NCBI GenBank assembly: GCA_018056825.1
Contig: JAGPEW010000036.1
Span: 1 to 7,205 of the forward strand
DNA: 7,205 bases
Direction of reading: 5' to 3'
DNA from: Candidatus Sordicultor aquaticus
GTDB lineage: Bacteria; Atribacterota; Atribacteria; Atribacterales; Caldatribacteriaceae
Numbering within the stretch: position 1 is the first letter of the stretch; every line of letters starts with the position of its first letter. Positions 1-6,015 of the stretch are shown here, piece by piece. The position numbers and the translations under genes are program-made. Under the pieces are notes generated by a model, which did no database searches, was not told the DNA's origin, and worked only from the letters and a program-made list of their open reading frames with translations.

Positions 1-154
1 TCCTTTCCAAAGACAAAACAGTATCTCCAGAGCGAGAAGCTACCACGACATATCTTATCCCCAACTCCTTTGCCCTTCGCAGAGCAATATCCAGAGTCGC
101 TAAAGTATTATCTGGACCAGATTGGGGAAAATACCAGATTTTTTTCTCTTCCAT
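1..154 (-). CDS. Stand-alone pyruvate kinase C-terminal (alpha/beta) domain protein, N-terminal part only
   Basis: Only the first 51 codons are in the window; the gene runs off the left edge. It begins with ATG at 152-154 and reads MEEKKIWYFPQSGPDNTL, then a helix (ALRRAKELGI), a strand (RYVVVAS) and SGDTVL. The 'xGPxNTxxTLxxAxxRAKELGI...VVVASxSGxT' pattern is the one I know from small proteins resembling the C-terminal alpha/beta domain of pyruvate kinase without its catalytic barrel. In pyruvate kinase that domain is regulatory; the role of the stand-alone proteins is not established, so I assign none. The Shine-Dalgarno GAGGTGG (160-166) lies 5 nt before the ATG and runs into the phoU stop codon (TAG, 166-168), which indicates translational coupling to phoU. 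Too short for the 3-frame test alone, but start, Shine-Dalgarno and family pattern agree. Identification is from memory of the family, and the missing C-terminus could change it. Confidence 0.72.
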   Translation of the reverse strand, partial: MEEKKIWYFPQSGPDNTLATLDIALRRAKELGIRYVVVASRSGDTVLSLER

Positions 155-165
155 TTCTTCCACCT

Positions 166-828
166 CTACTGATGTAGTTCTATCAATTCTCCGGTTTCCA
201 TATAATAAATACGCTCGGTAATGTTGGTAACATGGTCTCCAACTCTTTCTAAATAGCGGGCAATCATTAAAATCCAGATAGCCTGGCGAGTAACGCTGGG
301 GTCTCTTTCTATGTATTCTACTATTTCTTCATGAATTGAACGATAAAGAGCATCTACTTGGTCATCAGCTTCTACTACTTTTTGCACTATGGTTAAGTCT
401 CTCTCTACAAAAGCAGTAATAGTTTCCTCTAACATTTCTCTTACCAAATCTGCCATCTTCGGCACATCCACAAGAGGTTTAAATAAAGGTTTCTCTACCA
501 AGCGAATGCTAAATTTGGCAATGTCAACAGAATAGTCACCAATCCTCTCTACATCGGTGATAACTTTCAATATAGCAGCAATTACTCGCAAATCTTTAGC
601 CACTGGTTGCTGTAAAGCAATAAGCGATAAACATCTTTCCTCAATTTTAAAGTTAAAGTCATCCACTACATCATCTAAAGCAATAGCCTCTTGCGCTTTC
701 TCTGTGTTTCTCTCTTTTAGAGATTCGATAGCCAATTGCAACATTTTCTCCGCTGCATGAGTCATATTAACTAAATCTTCTTGCAATTCTTTTAACTGCT
801 GAGTAAAACGCTCTCGAACAATCTCCAC
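166..828 (-). CDS. phoU: PhoU family phosphate-signalling regulator
   Basis: PhoU is a cytoplasmic, all-helical protein that links the Pst phosphate transporter to PhoR-type kinases and damps phosphate uptake when phosphate is plentiful. The 220-residue product has the usual length (about 215-240) and the two-repeat layout of the family: each repeat carries a metal-binding signature, DVERIGDYSVDI (about 92-102) and YLERVGDHVTNI (about 192-202), giving the E-x3-D-x3-D/N pattern expected for Fe or Mn clusters. I chose GTG at 826-828 as the start because AAAAGGGGGG ends 6 nt before it; a TTG at 832-834 gives two more residues but directly abuts the G run with no spacing. The gene follows a YfcE-type phosphodiesterase after a short spacer and precedes a pyruvate kinase C-terminal-domain gene. 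No pst genes are visible, though they could lie left of the window. Family assignment is very secure; the exact start less so. Confidence 0.95.
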   Translation of the reverse strand: MEIVRERFTQQLKELQEDLVNMTHAAEKMLQLAIESLKERNTEKAQEAIALDDVVDDFNFKIEERCLSLIALQQPVAKDLRVIAAILKVITDVERIGDYSVDIAKFSIRLVEKPLFKPLVDVPKMADLVREMLEETITAFVERDLTIVQKVVEADDQVDALYRSIHEEIVEYIERDPSVTRQAIWILMIARYLERVGDHVTNITERIYYMETGELIELHQ

Positions 829-834
829 TATCAA

Positions 835-844
835 CCCCCCTTTT
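835..844 (-). promoter_or_regulatory. Ribosome binding site that decides the phoU start
   Basis: On the minus strand this reads AAAAGGGGGG. It stands 6 nt before GTG (826-828), a normal spacing, but 0 nt before the in-frame TTG (832-834). This favours the GTG start. It is also the only ribosome binding site in the window clearly separated from the preceding stop codon (TAA, 852-854). Confidence 0.6.
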
Positions 845-851
845 GATTGGA

Positions 852-1331
852 TTAGATATCAATTAATTTTGCCACTTTTTTTTCTAAATCGCAAAAAGCC
901 AAAGTAGGCTTCCCACTGAGTACACCGCACGCTTCACCCGGATTAACCAGGAAAAAACCATTTTCCTCTTTTATCACTGCTTTATGAGTATGTCCATAAA
1001 CTACCAGGTTATATTTTCTGCTTTCAAAAGCTAACTCTGCTGGTAGATAAAAATGAGAAACCCAGATACGGAAACCATTTTTCTCCCCTTCCCAGAAAGG
1101 AGAATTTATCTTTCCCCCCGATTTTTGAAAAATGCCCAGTATCTCCCCATCATTGTTCCCCAACACTCCTTCCCAAGGAATAGAGGAGCGAGAGAGAAGC
1201 TCCACTGAAAAAGGAGCAACATAATCTCCAGCATGAAGGATTAAATCTATTTTCTCCTTTTCCAAAATATCTAGAGCTTTTTGGAGTAGGGAAAGGTTAT
1301 CATGACTATCAGATAAGATTCCTATCTTCAT
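852..1331 (-). CDS. YfcE/MJ0936-type metallophosphoesterase (phosphodiesterase)
   Basis: A 159-residue single-domain calcineurin-like phosphoesterase, the usual size for the YfcE/MJ0936 group. All metal-binding motifs are present in order: DSHDN (8-12), GD (35-36, in LHAGDYV), GNND (58-61), a lone His in VSHFY (His93), GHTH (113-116) and VNPGE (129-133). These residues bind two divalent metals (usually Mn2+ or Ni2+) and hydrolyse phosphodiester bonds. Characterised relatives act on model phosphodiesters and some on cyclic nucleotides; the natural substrate is not predictable here. There is no signal peptide, so it is cytoplasmic. The ATG start is supported by GAGGAG 6 nt upstream, fused to the nitroreductase stop as TGAGGAG (1338-1344). 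phoU follows after a short spacer of about 20 nt. A phosphodiesterase next to PhoU may reflect phosphate metabolism, but this is only inference from position. Confidence 0.93.
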   Translation of the reverse strand: MKIGILSDSHDNLSLLQKALDILEKEKIDLILHAGDYVAPFSVELLSRSSIPWEGVLGNNDGEILGIFQKSGGKINSPFWEGEKNGFRIWVSHFYLPAELAFESRKYNLVVYGHTHKAVIKEENGFFLVNPGEACGVLSGKPTLAFCDLEKKVAKLIDI

Positions 1332-1341
1332 TTTATTCTCC

Positions 1342-1836
1342 TCAGAACTTTTCCCAATGCAAAACTTCCTCTACGCCTCTCTTTGCTGGCATAGAAGGCT
1401 CTACTTCAGGATACCCTAAAGCTATTAGACTCACTAGATGATAATTAGCTGGAACACCAAGGATTTTAGCTACCTGCGAAGCGTAAGGTGTTTTATCACC
1501 GGCTATCCAGCAAGAACCTAAACCCAAATCTCGAGCAGCAATGAGAATATTTTCTGTAGCAGCACAACCGTCTTCCAGGTAAAAATGGGTGTTTCGGCAA
1601 AACACTGCTATACAAACCGGAGATTGAGCAATAAATTTCCCATAATTGGTAGCATTAGCAATTTCCTGCCGCTTGAGATGGTCAGTTACTACTACAAATT
1701 CCCAGGGCTGAAAATTGTTAGCTGAAGGAGCTAAGCGCGCACAATTTATTATCTGCTCAATCTTTTCTCTTTCCACCGGCAAGTTCTTAAACTGACGAAC
1801 TGAGCGTCTTTTTTTTATCGCCTCTAAGGTTTCCAT
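1342..1836 (-). CDS. Small nitroreductase-family FMN oxidoreductase
   Basis: The 164-residue product is a short member of the nitroreductase superfamily, which forms FMN-containing homodimers and reduces substrates with NAD(P)H. Visible signatures: RRSVRQF (10-16), binding the FMN phosphate/ribityl end; PSANNFQPW (37-45), the conserved Ser/Asn/Gln-Pro-Trp loop; the long helix from YLEDG to AARDLGLGSCW (86-110); LGVP (126-129); LIALGYP (137-143); and a basic KR (152-153) near the C-terminus. Natural substrates of these small anaerobe-type members are mostly unknown, so nitro-compound reduction should not be assumed. ATG at 1834-1836 has AGGAGG 7 nt upstream (1844-1849), which overlaps the DUF763 stop as TAGGAGG. 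The 3' end abuts the phosphodiesterase gene's Shine-Dalgarno. An A8 run early in the gene encodes lysines and looks incidental. The family call is secure; the function is open. Confidence 0.93.
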   Translation of the reverse strand: METLEAIKKRRSVRQFKNLPVEREKIEQIINCARLAPSANNFQPWEFVVVTDHLKRQEIANATNYGKFIAQSPVCIAVFCRNTHFYLEDGCAATENILIAARDLGLGSCWIAGDKTPYASQVAKILGVPANYHLVSLIALGYPEVEPSMPAKRGVEEVLHWEKF

Positions 1837-1847
1837 TATCTTTCCTC

Positions 1848-2924
1848 CTAACCAACTAAAAGTTTGAGTTGTTGATACATTTTATTTTTATCAGCAGATG
1901 AAACTCGAGAATGTTGCACCACTTTAGTAAAAAATTCTATGGTTTCCCGGTAAGTTTCTCGGTCCACCGGAAAAGGAATCCCATCTTTTCCTCCATGAGC
2001 AAAAGAAAAACTCACCGGATCGGTAAAGCTAGGAGAAGCTCCCATCACCACCTCAGTTGTAAGAGCTAAAGCCCGTAAGGTTTTAGGACCCACCCCGGGA
2101 AAAGCTAAAAGGGTTTCAAAATTTTGAGGCTTTTTCTCATGAATCATCTGCAAAGTTTTATCTATCCTTCCCAGATTAAAATCTCCTTCTTTTATGAAAT
2201 GGCGAGAAGGAAGAGAAAGGTGAGGAATAAGAGTCATATCTTTTTTTAGTTTTTCTGGCTTTTCTTGCACTAACTCTACCATACCCTCTCGGCAACCCGT
2301 GCTCTCTCGAGCCACCAGATTGAGAACTTGCGTTTCCTTCTTCTCTCCCCAAATCCCCTGATGAGGCTCGCAAACTAAATCTTTTACTCCTTCTCCCCAC
2401 CAATGATAACGGCGAGCATATTTATTGTCAGGATTCATACCCTGTTGCACTACTGCCCACTTCCCTGAAGAGGTAAAAAAGAAAGCATGATGATAGAGAT
2501 TGTATCCATCTTGGAGAGCAGAATTATCAACTTTAGCTGACATTCGACTCAGGTAAACCAGATGATCGGCAAAAGAAAGAGCATTTTTTTGGGCATGAGC
2601 ATAAATTTCTTCGGGAGTCTTGCGAGAAGTTGCTCCTTTTCCTCCACAGATGAAAAGTCGTAAGTCTTTTTCTTTACCCCGTACTCCCTCTTTTAGTGCT
2701 CCACACAAAGTAGTAGTTAAACCACTGGAATGCCAATCAAAACCCAAAAGGCAACCCAGAGATTGGAAAAAAACCGGGTCAGAAATTCGCCGTAGTACTT
2801 CTTCCGGACCAAAAAATTCTACTATGGCTTCAATAATTAATCCTCCTAGGATTTTCATCCGCTCAAAAAGCCAAGGAGGACACTTTCCTCCATGAAGAGG
2901 AAGGTCAGCAAAAGCCCTCTTCAC
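1848..2924 (-). CDS. DUF763 protein with helix-hairpin-helix motif
   Basis: This 358-residue protein matches, from memory, the full-length DUF763 (COG1415) family found in archaea and some bacteria; no function is established. Family hallmarks are: LPLHGGKCPPWLFERM near the N-terminus (8-23), CGGKGATSRKTPEEI (93-107), DNSALQDGYNLYHHAF (133-148) with paired histidines, a WWGEGV/PHQGI block (175-191), VARESTG (204-210), a helix-hairpin-helix FPGVGPKTLRALAL (275-288) and SFAHGGKDGIPFPVDRETY (307-325). The hairpin suggests DNA binding, and the many invariant polar residues suggest an enzyme. It begins with GTG (2922-2924), chosen because AAAGGAG stands 8 nt upstream and because LPLHGGK is normally at the very N-terminus, so no later start would fit. 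The Shine-Dalgarno overlaps the stop of the adenosine-kinase-family gene; the nitroreductase follows after 11 nt. No signal peptide or membrane segment is seen. Confidence 0.92.
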   Translation of the reverse strand: MKRAFADLPLHGGKCPPWLFERMKILGGLIIEAIVEFFGPEEVLRRISDPVFFQSLGCLLGFDWHSSGLTTTLCGALKEGVRGKEKDLRLFICGGKGATSRKTPEEIYAHAQKNALSFADHLVYLSRMSAKVDNSALQDGYNLYHHAFFFTSSGKWAVVQQGMNPDNKYARRYHWWGEGVKDLVCEPHQGIWGEKKETQVLNLVARESTGCREGMVELVQEKPEKLKKDMTLIPHLSLPSRHFIKEGDFNLGRIDKTLQMIHEKKPQNFETLLAFPGVGPKTLRALALTTEVVMGASPSFTDPVSFSFAHGGKDGIPFPVDRETYRETIEFFTKVVQHSRVSSADKNKMYQQLKLLVG

Positions 2925-2932
2925 TCACAACA

Positions 2933-2939
2933 CTCCTTT
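2933..2939 (-). promoter_or_regulatory. Ribosome binding site supporting the GTG start of the DUF763 gene
   Basis: Minus-strand AAAGGAG, 8 nt before GTG at 2922-2924. It is fused to the upstream stop codon as TAAAGGAG (2933-2940). It fixes a non-ATG start that keeps the conserved N-terminal LPLHGGK block. Confidence 0.7.
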
Positions 2940-3420
2940 AAATTTTATAACCAATCCGGCGCAATAGAGCCTTACGGTCAGAAATTTCTTTTTCTCCCTC
3001 TATTCCTTTAGTTTTAAACCCATCTACTACCCCCATTACTCCCCTACCTTGTTCAGTTTCTACTATTACTACCTCTACAGGATTAGCAGTAGCACAATAT
3101 ATGTGGCATACTTCAGGAACCATTTTCACCGCATTAAGAACATTAATAGGATATCCCTCTTTCAGAAAAACTATGAAAGTGTGTCCTGCTGATATATTCC
3201 AGGCATTAATTTTAGCTAATTCCGTGAGTTCCTCGTCGTTTCCGGCATAGCGAACCAAGCAAGGCCCTGAAGACTCACAAAAAGCTAAACCAAACTTTAA
3301 ATGAGGCGAAGAAGTTATCAGGGTTTCGTAGAGGTCTTCTACAGTCTTAATAAAATGAGCCTGTCCCAAAATCAGGTTATAACCCTGGGGATTTTCAATT
3401 TTTACTATTTTTTCTTCCAT
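2938..3420 (-). CDS. Adenosine-specific kinase family protein (DUF355/COG1839)
   Basis: The 160-residue product matches the family annotated as adenosine-specific kinase (PF04008), small proteins of mostly archaea and thermophilic or anaerobic bacteria. The annotation rests on nucleoside binding by an archaeal member; catalytic activity in vivo is poorly documented. Recognisable blocks are KFGLAFCESSGP (42-53), SAGHTFIVFL (77-86), YPINVLNAVK (90-99), ATANPVEVVIVETEQGRG (110-127) and MGVVDG (129-134). No Walker A or ribokinase-type motif is present, so if it is a kinase it is of an unusual fold. ATG at 3418-3420 is preceded by AAGGAGG (3429-3435), 8 nt away; that Shine-Dalgarno is formed by the last codons of the Ca2+-ATPase gene, whose stop is only 3 nt before this start. 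DUF763 follows after 13 nt. The family call is secure; the biochemical role is less so. Confidence 0.92.
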   Translation of the reverse strand: MEEKIVKIENPQGYNLILGQAHFIKTVEDLYETLITSSPHLKFGLAFCESSGPCLVRYAGNDEELTELAKINAWNISAGHTFIVFLKEGYPINVLNAVKMVPEVCHIYCATANPVEVVIVETEQGRGVMGVVDGFKTKGIEGEKEISDRKALLRRIGYKI

Positions 3421-3423
3421 GTT

Positions 3424-6015
3424 TTATTCCTCCTTTTTATGAAATAGCTTCCTGATTTCATAAGCACTAACAGGAATAAGGGAAAAGAGGATAACCCAAA
3501 TCCATTGATCGAGACTTAAGCTTGCTGTTTGGAAAATGCGCTGTAAAGGGGGCAAAACTATTACTAATATTACCACCAGGAAAGATAACAAACAAGCTCC
3601 CACGAGATATAAATTGCCTCGAGGGTTGATTTGCCAGAAATTCCTCTTTTCTGAACGAAAACTATAAGCTCTCCACAACTCATCAAAACCCAAAGTGGCA
3701 AAAGCTAAAGTTTGACTTATCTCTCGTCCCCACAAATTTAATCCCATTCCAAAAGAAGCCACCACTGCTAAAGTAATGAAAAAAGCGTTGAACAGCACAA
3801 TCCCCATATAATGAGAATTAACAATCCCCTCTCGAGGATGACGAGGTTTTCTCATCATCACATCTGGTTCTGGACTATCCATCCCTAAAGCCAAAGCTGG
3901 GAGACCATCAGTCACTAGGTTAATGAGGAGGATTTGCACCGGTACTAAAGGACTATGCCACCCCACCAGAATGGGAATAAAAATAGTAAATATCTCTCCC
4001 AAATTACAGGATAAAAGATAAACTACAAATTTTCTAATATTATCAAATATCACTCTACCTTCTTTAATAGCATGCACAATGGTGGCAAAGTTGTCATCAG
4101 TTAAAATCATATCGGCGCTCTCTTTGGCTACTTCCGTACCTGAAACACCCATAGCCACACCAATATCAGCTTTTTTAAGAGCCGGAGCATCATTAACCCC
4201 GTCACCAGTCATAGCTACTACTTCTTCATTAGCTTGCAGAGCTTCTACAATCTTGAGCTTCTGTTCTGGCCATACTCGAGCAAACACCCTGATTTTTTTA
4301 ATTTTGGTTTTTAATTCCTCAGGAGAAAAACTATCTAATTCTTGTCCGGTGATTACTAAGTCTTGAGGAGAAAACATCCCTAATTCCTCCGCTATCGCTC
4401 GAGCAGTAACAGGATTATCACCGGTAACCATTACTGTAGTAATACCAGCTTTATTTGCCTCTTCTAAAGCTGACCTCGCTTCGGGACGAGGAGGATCAAT
4501 CATGCCCATTAAGCCTACAAAGATTAAATCCTTTTCGTCTTCCGGTGAAGGGGTAATTCCTTCTTCCATTTTTCTCCAGGCAAAAGCCAAAACTCGGAGA
4601 GCTTTTTGCGCCATCTCTTCCATAGCTTTCTTTATCTCTTGTTCCTTTTCTGGAGAAAGAGGAACAATTTCTCCTTCTCTTTCATAAAAAGAGCAACGAG
4701 TAATAACTATATCAGGAGCACCTTTAACCAAAAGAACCGTTTCTCCATCTATGTTATGGAGAGTGGACATCATTTTCCGGTTGGAATCAAAAGGCACTTC
4801 TCCTCGACGAGGATAAGCTCTTCTCCAGGGAGAAAAATCAATATTTTGTTTTTTAACATAATCTAAAAGAGCCAGCTCGGTAGGATCTCCAAGGCGTGTT
4901 TCATTTTCTCTGTCTTCCTCCAAAATAGCATCATTACAGAGAACAGCAATTTGATAAAGCTTTTGTGCGGTTTCGGTCCATACTTCTCGAACCATCATCC
5001 GATTTTCAGTAAGAGTGCCCGTTTTATCAGTACAGATATAAGTAGTAGAACCCAGGGTTTCCACCGCTGGTAATTTACGAATGATAGCCCGGTGCTGGCT
5101 CATACGATAAACTCCTAAAGCTAAAACTACAGTTACAATGGCTGGTAAACCCTCGGGAATAGCCGCTACAGCAAGACTTACTGCAGTCATAAACATATCA
5201 AAAGGCGGTTCCCCACGCCAAAAGCCGACTAAAAAAACGAGAGCGCATATTCCCAGAGTCAAAAAGCCCAGGAGCTTTCCCAAACCAGCCAGTCGTTTTT
5301 GCAAAGGAGTTACTGTCTCTTCTTCTTCCTGGATTAAGCTAGCAATTTTTCCTATCTCTCTATCCATACCAGTGGCTACTACTATTCCCTTACCCCTTCC
5401 GTAGGTAACCAGAGTCCCAGAATAAACCATATTAAGACGGTCAGTGATAGGAGCATCGGCAGGAAGAGAAGAGATATCTTTTTCTACCGGTACCGATTCA
5501 CCGGTTAGGCTGGATTCATCAATTTTCAAAGCGTGAATTTCTATGAGACGCAAGTCAGCCGGAATAAAATCTCCTTCCCGGAGAATAACTATGTCCCCAG
5601 GAACTATCTCTTCTGAGCTTATTTTACGAGGTTTTCCTTCTCTTATTACTTCGCATTCTGGAACGGTCATCTTTTTCAGAGCTTCCAAAGCCTGGTTAGC
5701 TCTACTTTCCTGCACCACTCCCAAAATAGCATTCAAAATCAAAATAGCAATAATCACTAAAGAATCAGTGGTCTCTCCTAAAAGCGAAGAAACTAAAGCT
5801 GCTCCTACTAAGATTAACACCAAAAAATCCTTGAATTGTTCCAAAAACATGGTAAGGATAGTCTTTTTCTTGGCCGGAGGCAAGGCATTTCTTCCATATT
5901 TTTCTAATCTCTGTCTTGCCTCCTCTTCGTTTAATCCTTTTTCTTCATCGCTCTCTAAAATCTTAATTACTTCTTGTGGAGAAAGTTCATGCCAATTTAT
6001 TCCTTTCTCAGCCAA
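3424..6015 (-). CDS. P2A-type (SERCA-like) Ca2+-transporting ATPase
   Basis: An 863-residue membrane ATPase, full length for the bacterial P2A class, pumping Ca2+ out of the cytoplasm. Domains in order: N-terminal cation-ATPase segment (WHELSPQEV, from residue 8), M1-M2 (about 57-101), actuator domain with TGES (171-174), M3-M4 (about 246-302) with PEGL (287-290), phosphorylation site DKTGTLT (Asp330), nucleotide-binding KGAPD (431-435), DPPR (507-510), TGD (531-533) and TGDGVND (603-609), then M5-M10 with NLGE (671-674) and NLVTDGLP (699-706). These supply Glu288, Asn671, Glu674, Asn699, Thr702 and Asp703 as Ca2+ ligands; Glu779 in M8 also aligns with the SERCA site-I glutamate. TTG (6013-6015) is the start, with AGGAGGTG 5 nt upstream. 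The gene overlaps the ParB-like gene by 19 nt, and its last codons form the next gene's Shine-Dalgarno. Specificity for Ca2+ rather than Na+ or Mn2+ is inferred from the ligands. Confidence 0.96.
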   Translation of the reverse strand: MAEKGINWHELSPQEVIKILESDEEKGLNEEEARQRLEKYGRNALPPAKKKTILTMFLEQFKDFLVLILVGAALVSSLLGETTDSLVIIAILILNAILGVVQESRANQALEALKKMTVPECEVIREGKPRKISSEEIVPGDIVILREGDFIPADLRLIEIHALKIDESSLTGESVPVEKDISSLPADAPITDRLNMVYSGTLVTYGRGKGIVVATGMDREIGKIASLIQEEEETVTPLQKRLAGLGKLLGFLTLGICALVFLVGFWRGEPPFDMFMTAVSLAVAAIPEGLPAIVTVVLALGVYRMSQHRAIIRKLPAVETLGSTTYICTDKTGTLTENRMMVREVWTETAQKLYQIAVLCNDAILEEDRENETRLGDPTELALLDYVKKQNIDFSPWRRAYPRRGEVPFDSNRKMMSTLHNIDGETVLLVKGAPDIVITRCSFYEREGEIVPLSPEKEQEIKKAMEEMAQKALRVLAFAWRKMEEGITPSPEDEKDLIFVGLMGMIDPPRPEARSALEEANKAGITTVMVTGDNPVTARAIAEELGMFSPQDLVITGQELDSFSPEELKTKIKKIRVFARVWPEQKLKIVEALQANEEVVAMTGDGVNDAPALKKADIGVAMGVSGTEVAKESADMILTDDNFATIVHAIKEGRVIFDNIRKFVVYLLSCNLGEIFTIFIPILVGWHSPLVPVQILLINLVTDGLPALALGMDSPEPDVMMRKPRHPREGIVNSHYMGIVLFNAFFITLAVVASFGMGLNLWGREISQTLAFATLGFDELWRAYSFRSEKRNFWQINPRGNLYLVGACLLSFLVVILVIVLPPLQRIFQTASLSLDQWIWVILFSLIPVSAYEIRKLFHKKEE

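Noticed and set aside
866..894. Possible promoter for phoU: TTGCGA (889-894), 17-nt spacer, CAAAAT (866-871)
   Set aside because: Only about four of six matches in each element, in AT-rich coding DNA; such weak pairs arise often by chance.
1809..1816. A8 run on the minus strand near the start of the nitroreductase, considered as a slippage site
   Set aside because: It encodes Ile-Lys-Lys-Arg in an intact frame, a similar run exists in the phosphodiesterase gene (877-884 area), and no alternative frame product looks meaningful.
2176..2403. 75-codon minus-strand frame inside DUF763
   Set aside because: Out of frame within a conserved gene; its product is Arg/Ser/Gly-rich, typical of a frame shadow.
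4079..4366. Plus-strand open frames at 4079-4366, 4502-4687, 4606-4866 and 5138-5404
   Set aside because: All are antisense to conserved ATPase domains and show no recognisable motif or Shine-Dalgarno support.
5485..5510. Repeated CCGGT elements in the ATPase
   Set aside because: They encode the conserved TGES loop region (Thr-Gly, Val-Pro-Val), so the repeat follows from the protein sequence and not from a DNA-level role.
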